This document shows positions 7,329-16,715 of a DNA stretch of 64,000 nucleotides, piece after piece. The notes beneath the pieces are model-generated. The model did not search any database and was not told the DNA's origin. It was given only the letters and a program-made list of their open reading frames with translations. The position numbers and the translations under genes are program-made. Each line of letters begins with the position of its first letter. Position 1 is the stretch's first letter. This DNA comes from Prevotella koreensis (GTDB taxonomy: Bacteria > Bacteroidota > Bacteroidia > Bacteroidales > Bacteroidaceae), in assembly GCF_003977605.1 (NCBI RefSeq), contig NZ_RYYU01000001.1:1316539-1380538 (forward strand), given 5' to 3'.

Positions 7329-8675
7329 ATGCAATCATTCATAATCGAAGGAGGCCACACGCTCAGCGGAACCATCATACCGCAGGGGGCAAAGAACGAG
7401 GCTCTGCAGGTGATTTGCGCATCACTGCTGACTGTCGAGACGGTGAGAATCAGCAACGTGCCGAACATTCTTGATGTCAACAACCTCATTCAACTGCTGC
7501 GCGACATCGGAGTAGAGGTGGAGAAACAGGGAGAGAGTGACTACTCTTTCTGTGCCGCAAATTTGAACCTTGATTTTCTGGGCAGTGACGTGTTTGTGCA
7601 TAAATGTGCTGCGCTGAGAGGGTCGGTGCTCATGATAGGACCGTTGCTGTCACGCTTCGGAAAGGCTGTTGTGGCAGAACCCGGAGGCGACAAGATAGGT
7701 CGTCGCAGACTCGACACGCACTTCCTCGGATTCAAAAACCTCGGTGCACACTTCGAATTCAACGACAAACAGAACGTTTATGAGATACAGGCATTGCCCG
7801 ATGACAATGGAAACAAGAAACAACGGTGCAACTCTCTGCACGGAACATACATGTTGATTGACGAGGCCAGCGTGACGGGTACGGCAAATATAATAATGGC
7901 CGCTACACTCGCCGAAGGCACAACAACAATCTACAATGCCGCTTGCGAGCCATACATACAGCAACTATGCACCATGCTCAACAACATGGGAGCACGGATT
8001 TCAGGCATCGGAAGCAATCTTCTGACAATAGAAGGCGTGGATTCGCTCGGCGGTGCGGAACACAGAATACTGCCCGACATGATTGAAGTCGGCTCGTTCA
8101 TAGGAATGGCAGCGATGATTGGTGACGGCATACGCATCAAAGACGTGTCTCTGCGCAATCTCGGAATCATACCGGATGCTTTCCGTCGTTTGGGAGTGGA
8201 GATTCTCGTTGAGGGCGATGACCTCATTATACCACGACAGGAACATTATGTGGTGGACTCGTTTATCGACGGTTCGATAATGACTCTTGCCGACGCGCCG
8301 TGGCCGGGACTCACTCCCGACCTTATCTCGGTGCTGCTCGTTGTGGCAACTCAGGCACGCGGTTCGGTGCTCATACATCAAAAGATGTTCGAGAGCCGAC
8401 TGTTTTTCGTGGACAAACTGATTGATATGGGAGCGCAGATAATACTTTGCGACCCACACCGTGCCGTGGTAGTGGGACATGACCGCACGAAACGGTTGAG
8501 AGCAGGACGAATGACAAGTCCTGACATACGTGCAGGAATTGCTTTGCTTATAGCCGCTCTCACGGCCGGAGGCACCAGTATAATAGACAACATCGGACAG
8601 ATAGACCGCGGATACGAGAACATAGAGGTGCGCCTCAACGCTCTCGGAGCACGAATAACGCGAGTGGAGAACTAA
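7329..8675 (+). CDS. murA: UDP-N-acetylglucosamine 1-carboxyvinyltransferase
   Basis: First committed step of peptidoglycan synthesis: adds enolpyruvate from PEP to UDP-GlcNAc in the cytoplasm. At 448 residues it has the family length. The substrate-binding start (GGHTLSGTIIPQGAKNEAL) and the C-terminal block SPDIRAGIALLIAAL are clear. In the mobile catalytic loop the usual PGGCAIG reads PGGDKIG, so the Cys of the fosfomycin target is Asp, codon 121 at 7689-7691. In other bacteria this change keeps activity and blocks covalent inhibition by fosfomycin. It ends 3 bp before rimM. Confidence 0.95.
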   Translation: MQSFIIEGGHTLSGTIIPQGAKNEALQVICASLLTVETVRISNVPNILDVNNLIQLLRDIGVEVEKQGESDYSFCAANLNLDFLGSDVFVHKCAALRGSVLMIGPLLSRFGKAVVAEPGGDKIGRRRLDTHFLGFKNLGAHFEFNDKQNVYEIQALPDDNGNKKQRCNSLHGTYMLIDEASVTGTANIIMAATLAEGTTTIYNAACEPYIQQLCTMLNNMGARISGIGSNLLTIEGVDSLGGAEHRILPDMIEVGSFIGMAAMIGDGIRIKDVSLRNLGIIPDAFRRLGVEILVEGDDLIIPRQEHYVVDSFIDGSIMTLADAPWPGLTPDLISVLLVVATQARGSVLIHQKMFESRLFFVDKLIDMGAQIILCDPHRAVVVGHDRTKRLRAGRMTSPDIRAGIALLIAALTAGGTSIIDNIGQIDRGYENIEVRLNALGARITRVEN

Positions 8676-8678
8676 GAG

Positions 8679-9200
8679 ATGATAAGAGAAGAAGAGGTAT
8701 ATCGAATAGGAAAAATCGGCAAACCGCACGGAGTGAAGGGCGAGGTGACGATGATGTTCAACGATGATGTGTTCGATCGCGTAGATGCAGAATACATCAT
8801 ACTGAAGACAGAAGGCATACTCGTGCCGTTCTTCTTCGAGGAATACCGCTTCCGCTCGGACGAAACGGCAATAGTGAAGTTCTGCGACATCGACACTCAG
8901 GAGCAGGCACGAGGGTTGACAAACTGCGAGGTGTTCTTCCCAAGACATCTCTCCGACAGCAGCGATGACGATTTCTCACTGAACGAATTGGTGGGATTTG
9001 AAATTAAGGACTATATATATAAAAAGGTGATAGGAACCGTCTGTGGCATAGACGATACGACGGTGAATACACTCTTCGAGGTGACAACCGGCGAAGGAAG
9101 CAACATGCTGATACCGGCATCGCCGGAACTGATAAAGGAAATCGACCCCGACAACCACACCATAACAATGGCTCTGCCGGAGGGTCTGCTTGACTTATAG
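8679..9200 (+). CDS. rimM: Ribosome maturation factor RimM
   Basis: Assists maturation of the 30S head domain through ribosomal protein S19. The N-terminal RimM domain opens with YRIGKIGKPHGVKGEVTM. The C-terminal PRC-barrel region includes VGFEIKDYIYKKVIGTV and LIPASPELIKEIDP. Its 173 residues match the family. It is tightly packed between murA (3 bp) and dxr (11 bp), which implies co-transcription. Confidence 0.93.
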   Translation: MIREEEVYRIGKIGKPHGVKGEVTMMFNDDVFDRVDAEYIILKTEGILVPFFFEEYRFRSDETAIVKFCDIDTQEQARGLTNCEVFFPRHLSDSSDDDFSLNELVGFEIKDYIYKKVIGTVCGIDDTTVNTLFEVTTGEGSNMLIPASPELIKEIDPDNHTITMALPEGLLDL

Positions 9201-9211
9201 ACATAAAGAAA

Positions 9212-10366
9212 ATGGAAACCAAGAAACAGATAGCGATATTAGGCTCGACAGGAAGTATCGGTACTCAGGCACTGCAAGTGATAGAGGAGCACAGCGACCT
9301 GTATGAGGTGTATTGTCTCACGGCTAACAACCGTGTAAAAGAACTTGCCGAACAGGCACGGCGGTTTTGCCCTGCGGCGGTGGTCATTGCCAACGAAGCG
9401 AGATATGACGAACTGCAGGCAATGCTTAGCGACATGCCGGAAGTGAAAGTGTATGCCGGAGCGCGTGCCATAGACGAGATAGTGGAGGCCGAACCAATAG
9501 ACATGGTACTCACGGCAATGGTCGGATTTGCAGGTCTTTCACCCACAATCCGCGCCATTAAGGCAAAGAAAAAAATATGCCTCGCAAACAAAGAGACACT
9601 CGTGGTTGCCGGCGAACTGATAACAAGGCTTGCTATCGAGAACCACGCACCGATACTTCCGGTTGATAGTGAACACTCGGCAATATTCCAGTGCATCGTG
9701 GGCGAAGGCGACAATCCCATCGACAAGATTCTCCTAACGGCTTCGGGAGGACCGTTCAGACTAATGACAAGCGAGCAGATAGCAGGTGTGACGAAAGCCG
9801 ATGCTCTGAAACACCCCACATGGGACATGGGAGCAAAGATAACGATAGACTCTGCTACGATGATGAACAAAGGCTTTGAGGTGATTGAGGCGAAATGGCT
9901 CTTCGGCGTAGAGGCTGACAACATCGAAGTGCTTGTACATCCGCAGTCTATAGTTCACAGTGCGGTGCAGTTCTGCGATGGTTCGGTAAAAGCACAACTC
10001 GGTGTGCCTGACATGCGTCTGCCTATACAATACGCGTTCTCGTTCCCCGACAGACTGACGCTCACCGGCAATCGTCTCGACCTCTTCAAACAACCACTTG
10101 AGTTCTTCGAACCCGACATGAAGAAATTCCGTTGCCTCGCCCTCGCTTTCGAGGCGATACGTCGCGGAGGAAATATGCCGTGCATCGTTAATGCCGCAAA
10201 CGAGATAGTGAACCGCGCTTTCCTCGAAGACCGCTGTTCGTTCCCGCAGATTGCGGAGATAATAGAGCGCACCATGGAACGCGCGACATTCAGTGCTTCG
10301 CCAGACTACGATGTTTATATCGAGACCGACCGTGAGGCAAGGCGCATCGCAACAGACCTTTTGTAA
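9212..10366 (+). CDS. dxr: 1-deoxy-D-xylulose 5-phosphate reductoisomerase
   Basis: Second step of the MEP isoprenoid pathway: converts DXP to MEP with NADPH. The nucleotide-binding GSTGSIG lies at residues 11-17. Also seen are NKETLVVAGEL, the metal-binding PVDSEHSA near residue 150, and the active-site region SIVHSAVQFCDGSVKAQLG. At 384 residues it has the normal length. It precedes rseP by 42 bp. The product feeds undecaprenyl phosphate synthesis, for which uppS lies at 62 kb. Confidence 0.95.
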   Translation: METKKQIAILGSTGSIGTQALQVIEEHSDLYEVYCLTANNRVKELAEQARRFCPAAVVIANEARYDELQAMLSDMPEVKVYAGARAIDEIVEAEPIDMVLTAMVGFAGLSPTIRAIKAKKKICLANKETLVVAGELITRLAIENHAPILPVDSEHSAIFQCIVGEGDNPIDKILLTASGGPFRLMTSEQIAGVTKADALKHPTWDMGAKITIDSATMMNKGFEVIEAKWLFGVEADNIEVLVHPQSIVHSAVQFCDGSVKAQLGVPDMRLPIQYAFSFPDRLTLTGNRLDLFKQPLEFFEPDMKKFRCLALAFEAIRRGGNMPCIVNAANEIVNRAFLEDRCSFPQIAEIIERTMERATFSASPDYDVYIETDREARRIATDLL

Positions 10367-10408
10367 AACATAAAAATAAAATAACAACGTAACACATCAT
10401 TTTAATAT

Positions 10409-11818
10409 ATGGAAGTTTTTTTGATCAGATTGCTGCAGTTCGTGCTGGCAATATCACTCTTGGTGCTACTCCATGAGGGAGGACATTTCTTCTTTTCAAA
10501 ACTTTTCGGCGTTAGGGTAGAGAAATTCTTTCTTTTCTTCGACCCTTGGTTCCACCTTTTCAAGTTCAAACCAAAGAACTCTCAAACCACGTATGGCATC
10601 GGGTGGCTGCCGCTTGGAGGCTATTGTAAGATTTCGGGAATGATTGATGAGAGTTTCGATACAGAGCAGATGAGTCAGCCGGCACAGCCGTGGGAGTTCA
10701 GAACGAAGCCGGCATGGCAGAGACTACTGATAATGCTCGGAGGAGTACTCGTGAACTTTATTCTTGCATTGTTCATCTATGCTATGGTACTCTTCACATG
10801 GGGTGACTCTTATTTCGAGACAAAAGACCTCACAATGGGTTGGAAATTCAACACCGAGGCAAAGAAACTCGGATTTCAAGACCATGATATTCTCGTGGCA
10901 TACGACGGAAAAGAGTTCGGCAAATTCAACGTTGACGTATATCGTAACATTGCCGATGCACACACCGTCACCGTGATAAGAAACACCACTGACTCCGCAG
11001 GAAATATTATAGGAAGCAAGAAAATTGACATCAAAACACCGGGAGACATTAGTCTTTTGACAATGCTGAAGAGCGAACCGGTGTTCGCACGTCCGTTCAT
11101 TCCGGCAGAAATAGACAGTGTAATGCCCGGCTCTCCTGCCGAGAAAGCAGGGATTAGTAAAGGCGACCGTCTGATTGCAATAAACGGAAAGGCTATAGAT
11201 TCTTGGAACGAGTTCAACTTTGAGAGGGGAGTGCTTACAGATATGCTTACCGCAGCGGAGACGAGTGCCGATTCAATGAAAGTGCGTAACGTAACAGTAA
11301 GCGTACTGAAGGGAACATCGCAGCAAGACACGCTCGTTGCAAATCTGACGATGACACCCGAATTGCTGCTCGGCGTGGGACAAACAAGCATCAACAAATA
11401 CTACAAACCGATAAAAGTGGAATACGGCTTCTTTGAGAGCATACCGGCAGGTATTGCATACGGTTGGAACACTCTCAAAGGTTATGTTGGTGACATGCGA
11501 TACATTTTCTCGGCAGAAGGAGCAAAATCGCTTGGCGGATTCGGAGCAATCGGAAGTCTGTTCCCACCGACATGGGACTGGCATTCGTTCTGGCTGATGA
11601 CGGCATTCCTGTCTATAATCCTCGCTTTCATGAACATTCTGCCCATTCCGGCACTTGATGGAGGTCACGTATTGTTCTTGCTCTATGAGATGATAACACG
11701 CCGCAAACCTTCAGAGAAATTCCTAATTTACGCAGAATACATCGGTTTCGGACTGCTGATACTTCTCATGGTAGTAGCCAATCTCAACGACATTCTGCGC
11801 TGGCTGGGATATTTGTAA
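10409..11818 (+). CDS. rseP: RIP site-2 zinc metalloprotease RseP
   Basis: Inner-membrane site-2 protease that cuts transmembrane segments of anti-sigma factors and remnant signal peptides. The zinc site HEGGH lies at residues 22-26 inside the first helix. A PDZ region with SVMPGSPAEKAGISKGDRLIA lies near residues 230-250. The second zinc motif NILPIPALDGGH lies near residue 408, followed by C-terminal helices. At 469 residues it fits Bacteroidetes members. It is the last gene of the run and is followed by a strong terminator. Confidence 0.93.
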   Translation: MEVFLIRLLQFVLAISLLVLLHEGGHFFFSKLFGVRVEKFFLFFDPWFHLFKFKPKNSQTTYGIGWLPLGGYCKISGMIDESFDTEQMSQPAQPWEFRTKPAWQRLLIMLGGVLVNFILALFIYAMVLFTWGDSYFETKDLTMGWKFNTEAKKLGFQDHDILVAYDGKEFGKFNVDVYRNIADAHTVTVIRNTTDSAGNIIGSKKIDIKTPGDISLLTMLKSEPVFARPFIPAEIDSVMPGSPAEKAGISKGDRLIAINGKAIDSWNEFNFERGVLTDMLTAAETSADSMKVRNVTVSVLKGTSQQDTLVANLTMTPELLLGVGQTSINKYYKPIKVEYGFFESIPAGIAYGWNTLKGYVGDMRYIFSAEGAKSLGGFGAIGSLFPPTWDWHSFWLMTAFLSIILAFMNILPIPALDGGHVLFLLYEMITRRKPSEKFLIYAEYIGFGLLILLMVVANLNDILRWLGYL

Positions 11819-11901
11819 ATATATAAATTATTACTGGCAGGTAAAATGTACACCTTTGTCCATGGTTATATTGTTTTGTGGTCAAGACAGAGGTAACTAA
11901 A

Positions 11902-11940
11902 AGGGCTGAATTCCAAGATAGGAGTTCAGCCCTAATCTTT
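11902..11940 (+). terminator. Intrinsic terminator after rseP
   Basis: A 13-bp stem (11902-11914 with 11921-11933, one G-U pair, core AGGGCTGAA/TTCAGCCCT) has a 6-nt loop and is followed by AATCTTTT. It lies 83 bp after the rseP stop. Confidence 0.85.
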
Positions 11941-11941
11941 T

Positions 11942-12349
11942 ACCAATAGGTCATTAGGACGCATTTGCTTAGATTTGTTATTACCGGTATGCTTCCTTAA
12001 TGACAGATTGAGGGTAAAAACTAAAATGGTTTAGCGGGCAGTAATAAAACAAAAATCAACCAATAATAGAATTTATGAAAATAAAATGATGAAATATCAA
12101 ACTAAATAACTATATTTGCAGTTGTGCACTTTTTTCTGACTACGTACACTAAAGATGGTTGACAGTTCTGCATTTGGACTTGGCCGAATACATTCTTAAG
12201 CAATGGTAAAAAGTGATTCAGCATCTTACTACAGCCTGCCTACAGGCTGAGTGCCCCGTGGATGAGTTCATAAACAATATATAAACATTATCAGGCTTGC
12301 TCCGAAAAGTCCGCGTTGAGACTGGAAATGGCCTTAACCATAAACACCT
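11942..12349. other. Intergenic region before the fructan cluster
   Basis: A 408-bp AT-rich stretch without a supported gene. It holds one TATATTTG box (12111-12118) that could be the -7 element of the GH32 gene, with no good -33 partner and a leader of about 230 nt. The weak -33 is typical of activator-dependent promoters, but no binding site can be named. The word GGTCATTAGGAC near 11947 recurs in the terminator at 52189-52200; the meaning is unknown. Confidence 0.4.
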
Positions 12350-14245
12350 ATGAAAAAAAGAAATGTCATCCTTTGTGCTGCATTGACAGGGCTTTCACTG
12401 TCTGCTACGGCACAGAAAATGAATATCACGCGAGTTGGTGATACCACAATTGTAAAGATTGACAAGTCACCAAAGTTCCTTATCCTGCCTGTTCAGGAAG
12501 ATAAAGATGAGGCACAGGTGAAACTTGACGAAGGAAAGCCAACAGATACATGGATGTATATAAGATTGGCACAAGACAAGACCGACTACTATGTGCCTTT
12601 CAAACTCAATATGGGTAAGACATCGGTCATCAAGATTCTCAACCTGAAGTCCGATGCCCTGACTCTCAAGGAAGGAGAGATGAAACTTTCAAACGTGTGG
12701 GATGTTACCAACACCGATTTCTACCGCCCTTCATACCATCACACACCTTCGTATGGATGGATGAACGATCCTAACGGTATGTTCTACAAAGATGGTGTCT
12801 ATCACCTCTGTTATCAGTATAATCCATATGGGTCAAAGTGGGGTAATATGCACTGGGGGCATGCCGTCAGTCGCGACCTTGTACATTGGGAAGAGGTCAA
12901 CCCTACGATAGCACGCGACCCGATGGGGCATATCTTCTCCGGAAGTGCTGTTATAGATACTGATGGTACGGCGGGATATGGCAAGAATACCATCGTTGCA
13001 CTATATACGTCAGCCAGCGATGAGAATGGCCAGATACAATGTATGGCATACAGTACTGATGGAGGCTATACCTTCCATAAGTATGAAAAGAATCCTGTGC
13101 TGACTCCTTTCGACGGACTCAAAGACTTCCGTGACCCGAAAGTGTTCTGGTATGCACCGCTGAAGAAGTGGTATATGATAGTGTCTGCCGACAAAGAGAT
13201 GCGTTTCTACTCATCACCCAATTTGAAGGATTGGACTTATGTAAGTGCTTTCGGTGAAGGCTATGGTGTACAACCGAACCAGTTTGAATGTCCCGACTTC
13301 TTCGAACTTCCTGTCGATGGCGATACGAATAAGAAGAAATGGGTAATGATTGTGAACATTAATCCGGGCTGTCTCTTCGGTGGTAGTGCTACAGAGTACT
13401 TTGTAGGTGACTTTGATGGAAATAACTTTGTCTTCGACAGTAAGCCATCTGTTGCCAAGTTTCTTGACTATGGCAAGGATCATTATGCAACAGTGACCTT
13501 CTCCGGCGTTAAAGATCGTGTGCTGGGTATCGCGTGGATGAGCAACTGGCAGTATGCCAATGTCACCCCAATCCGTCAGTATCGTGGTGCCAATACTCTC
13601 CCACGTGAGTTCAAACTCTTTACAGGGAAGGATGGAGAAATATATATGTCGTCCAATGTTGCACCTGAAGTCGGCTTGTTGAGAAGGAATAGCAATAGTC
13701 TGCCCGACCTGCTCATCTCTCACGAAAAGGATGTTGCAAATGTCTCTTCCAACAAGGAGAATGCCTTTGAACTGGAGATGAACGTGATGCCGGGACAGGC
13801 GACCAAGACCGGAATCATACTTTATAACAATAAAGGTGAGAAGGTTGACATCTATTTCGATATGAAGAAAGGCAGACTTATTATGGATCGTACTGAAAGC
13901 GGTAAGGTCAATTTCGGTGAGCAGGCCGAGCCCCACAATATTGAAAAGGAATTCGATCTTCACGAGCATCCGGAGATTAAGGAGCCTTTCCGTAAGTTGA
14001 ATTCAGTAAATTATAAGAATGATTTTGCCCTCGGAACGTGGGCTCCTCTGACCCTCTGTGATGCCGATACCTATCACTTGGACATCTTTGTTGACAAGTG
14101 TTCGATTGAAATCTTTGTAAATGGCGGTCGCATCGCAATGACAAACCTTGTCTTCCCTACACAGCCATATACATCCATCAAGTTCTATTCTGACGGAAAC
14201 AAAACTGCCTTCAAGAATATCAAGGTGAGCGAATTAGGGCTGTAG
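12350..14245 (+). CDS. GH32 fructan hydrolase, exported
   Basis: Glycoside hydrolase family 32 enzyme that releases fructose from levan, inulin or sucrose-type fructans. Residues 1-21 form a signal peptide ending SATA. An N-terminal beta domain of about 110 residues (DUF4980 type) follows. The five-bladed propeller carries the nucleophile motif WMNDPNG near residue 137, the stabiliser FRDPK near 259 and the acid/base motif ECPDFFEL near 312. A C-terminal beta-sandwich includes the typical CSIEIFVNGG near residue 583. It heads a three-gene set with a sugar permease and a fructokinase. Chain-length preference (exo or endo) cannot be read from the sequence. Confidence 0.93.
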   Translation: MKKRNVILCAALTGLSLSATAQKMNITRVGDTTIVKIDKSPKFLILPVQEDKDEAQVKLDEGKPTDTWMYIRLAQDKTDYYVPFKLNMGKTSVIKILNLKSDALTLKEGEMKLSNVWDVTNTDFYRPSYHHTPSYGWMNDPNGMFYKDGVYHLCYQYNPYGSKWGNMHWGHAVSRDLVHWEEVNPTIARDPMGHIFSGSAVIDTDGTAGYGKNTIVALYTSASDENGQIQCMAYSTDGGYTFHKYEKNPVLTPFDGLKDFRDPKVFWYAPLKKWYMIVSADKEMRFYSSPNLKDWTYVSAFGEGYGVQPNQFECPDFFELPVDGDTNKKKWVMIVNINPGCLFGGSATEYFVGDFDGNNFVFDSKPSVAKFLDYGKDHYATVTFSGVKDRVLGIAWMSNWQYANVTPIRQYRGANTLPREFKLFTGKDGEIYMSSNVAPEVGLLRRNSNSLPDLLISHEKDVANVSSNKENAFELEMNVMPGQATKTGIILYNNKGEKVDIYFDMKKGRLIMDRTESGKVNFGEQAEPHNIEKEFDLHEHPEIKEPFRKLNSVNYKNDFALGTWAPLTLCDADTYHLDIFVDKCSIEIFVNGGRIAMTNLVFPTQPYTSIKFYSDGNKTAFKNIKVSELGL

Positions 14246-14292
14246 TTGCGGTGAATGAACCGAATATGAAAGTCTGTTTCGTTGTAAAGACA

Positions 14293-14300
14293 TATCTTTG
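14293..14300 (+). promoter_or_regulatory. Possible -7 box before the permease gene
   Basis: TATCTTTG fits TAnnTTTG in the 104-bp gap between the GH32 and permease genes. No convincing -33 box precedes it, so a second start for the last two genes is only possible. Confidence 0.3.
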
Positions 14301-14349
14301 CAACCGTTATCAAGAAGATTAAAATGGTCAAACTAATAATTTATACATT

Positions 14350-15504
14350 ATGTCGAAAACAAACAAACTCGCGCTATTGCCCGTAATGCTTTGCTTCTTC
14401 GCAATGGGCTTCGTTGACTTGGTAGGCATTGCTTCCAATTACGTAAAGAACGATTTGCATCTGTCAGATTCCACAGCCAATGTCTTTCCGTCTCTTGTTT
14501 TCTTCTGGTTCCTGATCTTCTCCGTGCCGACAGGGATGCTGATGAACAGGATTGGCCGTAAAAATACTGTGCTTATCAGTCTTGTCGTTACTCTGTTATC
14601 CCTTCTCTTGCCGATATTCGGTGAGTCATACGGTTTGATGCTCGTTTCGTTCTCACTGCTCGGTATTGGCAATGCTTTGATGCAGACATCGTTGAACCCA
14701 CTGGTCTCAACGGTAATGAAAGGAGGGAACTTGGCTTCAACACTTACCTTCGGGCAGTTTGTCAAGGCCATAGCCTCTTTTATGGCACCTTATATTGCTA
14801 TATGGGGAGCGCAGGCAAGCATTCCGGCCTTTGGTCTCGGATGGCGCGTTCTCTTTCCTGTTTATCTTATTATCGGAGTCCTTGCCACGCTGCTGCTCTT
14901 CTCTACGTCTATCGAAGAAGAACCGATTGAGGGCAAGCCAAGTTCATTTGCCGAATGTTTCAGTCTGTTGGGTAAACCCATTGTCCTTCTTAGTTTCCTT
15001 GGTATTATGTGTCATGTGGGTATAGATGTTGGCACGAACACCACGGCACCAAAGATTCTGATGGAACGATTCAATATGTCATTAAACGATGCTGCCTTTG
15101 CAACTTCACTCTATTTTATCTTCCGTACCATCGGATGTCTGACAGGCTCATTTTTCCTGCGGGTGATGAACAACAAAGTGTTCTTCATTATCTCTGTTTT
15201 AATGATGGCACTTTCAATGTTCGGACTGGCAGTTGGAACGTCAAAAGCAATTCTTTTTGTAGCGATTGCCCTTGTCGGTTATGGCAACAGCAATGTGTTC
15301 TCTATGGTCTTCGCACGTGCTTTGCAGAGTGTGCCTGATAAGCAAAATGAGGTGAGCGGACTTATGATTATGGGTCTTTTCGGCGGTACCATCTTCCCTC
15401 TTTTGATGGGCTTTGCCGGCGATGCCTTCGGACAGGTTGGTGCCGTTTTGGTTATGACAATAGGCGTGCTCTATCTTTTCTCTTATATTCCAAGGATGAA
15501 ATAG
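14350..15504 (+). CDS. MFS sugar permease, probably fructose/H+ symporter
   Basis: Inner-membrane major facilitator protein of 384 residues with about 12 hydrophobic segments. It has the FucP-like start (LALLPVMLCFFAMGFVDLVG) and the MFS loop motif MNRIGRKNT near residue 66. In this context it should carry the fructose released by the GH32 enzyme across the inner membrane. It resembles the fucose/glucose/galactose:H+ symporter branch, so fructose specificity rests on its neighbours. It lies 77 bp before the kinase start. Confidence 0.85.
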   Translation: MSKTNKLALLPVMLCFFAMGFVDLVGIASNYVKNDLHLSDSTANVFPSLVFFWFLIFSVPTGMLMNRIGRKNTVLISLVVTLLSLLLPIFGESYGLMLVSFSLLGIGNALMQTSLNPLVSTVMKGGNLASTLTFGQFVKAIASFMAPYIAIWGAQASIPAFGLGWRVLFPVYLIIGVLATLLLFSTSIEEEPIEGKPSSFAECFSLLGKPIVLLSFLGIMCHVGIDVGTNTTAPKILMERFNMSLNDAAFATSLYFIFRTIGCLTGSFFLRVMNNKVFFIISVLMMALSMFGLAVGTSKAILFVAIALVGYGNSNVFSMVFARALQSVPDKQNEVSGLMIMGLFGGTIFPLLMGFAGDAFGQVGAVLVMTIGVLYLFSYIPRMK

Positions 15505-15580
15505 GACTATTTACCAGTTGGCTCTGTTGCCGTATTGGTCAAATAAGTCCTCTATGAAAATAACTGAAAACAAAAAATAT

Positions 15581-16462
15581 ATGAAACAAGTAATCGTTGG
15601 CCTCGGAGAGGCATTATGGGATTGTCTTCCGGAAGGGAAGAAACTCGGTGGCGCACCTGCAAACTTCGCTTATCATGCAGGTCAGTTCGGTCATGACTCG
15701 CTTGCTGTCAGTGCAGTTGGAAATGATCCGTTGGGACAGGAAACCCTTGATGAATTCGATAAAAAAGGAGTAAAATACCTCATGCCGGAAGTGGATTATA
15801 TGACAGGAACGGTACAGGTTGAACTCGACATAGAGGGTGTGCCTACCTATGATATAAAGGAAGGAGTGGCATGGGATAATATTCCGTTTACTCCGGAAAT
15901 TGAGACCGTTGCCAAGAACTGTCGTGCCGTGTGTTTTGGTTCACTGGCACAGCGTAGCAGCGTAAGCCGTCAGACAATACAGAAATTCCTTGAAGCCACA
16001 CCCAAGGGCTGTTTGAAGATATTCGATATTAACCTACGTCAGAATTTCTATTCAAAGGAGATTATCACTAATTCGCTCAAGCATGCCAATATCCTCAAGA
16101 TTAATGATGAAGAACTCGTTACCATAGGTCGTCTATTCGGTTATCCGGGACTTGACATTGAGAACAAGTGCTGGCTGCTCTTAGGAAAGTACAATCTGGA
16201 TATGCTCGTACTGACCTGTGGTGTGAACGGCTCTTACGTGTTTGCTCCAAACCTCCAGTCGTTCAGGGAAACACCGACGGTGGAGGTTGCTGATACGGTT
16301 GGTGCCGGTGATTCCTTTACCGGAGCATTTGCTTCAGCCATATTGGCGGGTATGCCAATTACGGAAGCCCACAAACTGGCGGTAGATGTAAGTGCCTATG
16401 TCTGCACGCAGAACGGTGCTATGCCAAAACTCCCTAAGAAACTGATTGATAGAATCAAATAA
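15581..16462 (+). CDS. PfkB-family fructokinase
   Basis: Cytoplasmic sugar kinase of the ribokinase/PfkB fold, probably converting fructose to fructose 6-phosphate. The N-terminal substrate motif KLGGAPANFAYHAGQ and the C-terminal ATP/catalytic motif DTVGAGDSFTGAF (near residue 240, catalytic Asp in GAGDS) are clear. The start is set at MKQVIVGLGEALWD, giving 293 residues. Two upstream in-frame ATGs (15518 and 15554) add residues that do not fit the fold. It completes the hydrolase-permease-kinase set. Confidence 0.9.
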   Translation: MKQVIVGLGEALWDCLPEGKKLGGAPANFAYHAGQFGHDSLAVSAVGNDPLGQETLDEFDKKGVKYLMPEVDYMTGTVQVELDIEGVPTYDIKEGVAWDNIPFTPEIETVAKNCRAVCFGSLAQRSSVSRQTIQKFLEATPKGCLKIFDINLRQNFYSKEIITNSLKHANILKINDEELVTIGRLFGYPGLDIENKCWLLLGKYNLDMLVLTCGVNGSYVFAPNLQSFRETPTVEVADTVGAGDSFTGAFASAILAGMPITEAHKLAVDVSAYVCTQNGAMPKLPKKLIDRIK

Positions 16463-16537
16463 TGATTGCTACTTCCCAATGCCGTATTAATTTCTGGTTT
16501 GGGAAGAAACAAAACCGTACATTCATTCTAATAGTTG

Positions 16538-16587
16538 GGCGTAATGGACATTCGAGAGGTTTAAGCCCACCAAATGTCCATTATGCC
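16538..16587. terminator. Hairpin between convergent genes
   Basis: Arms at 16538-16552 and 16573-16587 (GGCGTAATGGACATT and its complement, one mismatch) flank a 20-nt loop. It lies between the fructokinase end and the end of the small minus-strand ORF, whose stop codon is inside the right arm. There is no clear U-tract, so termination efficiency is uncertain. Confidence 0.5.
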
Positions 16588-16715
16588 TTCATTAACAATG
16601 TTCGTTCTTCAAAAAGCAACTTTCTACTTTTATCTCCAACACGCTTATAGGCTTCATCTACTTGATTTGTCTCTATGACGATTCCTTTATCCTCAATCTT
16701 GTCTGTTGATTTCAT
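16581..16715 (-). CDS. Small 44-residue protein coupled to the Dna2-like gene
   Basis: Its ATG overlaps the TGA of the nuclease-helicase gene in an ATGA tetranucleotide (16712-16715), the classic layout for translational coupling. The 44-residue product is hydrophilic and highly charged, starts MKSTDKIEDKGIVIETNQVD and ends RKLLFEERTLLMKA. I do not recognise a family. It has no membrane segment. It could be a small partner or inhibitor of the helicase, or a decayed 5' end of a longer gene; the hairpin just downstream favours a true gene end. Confidence 0.45.
   Translation of the reverse strand: MKSTDKIEDKGIVIETNQVDEAYKRVGDKSRKLLFEERTLLMKA

Noticed and set aside
8001..8948. 315-codon minus-strand frame across murA and rimM
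   Set aside because: It spans two well-supported genes on the other strand and has no recognisable motif.
12121..12349. Possible decayed gene in the GH32 leader
   Set aside because: Short frames exist, but none shows a recognisable motif; left as untranslated leader.
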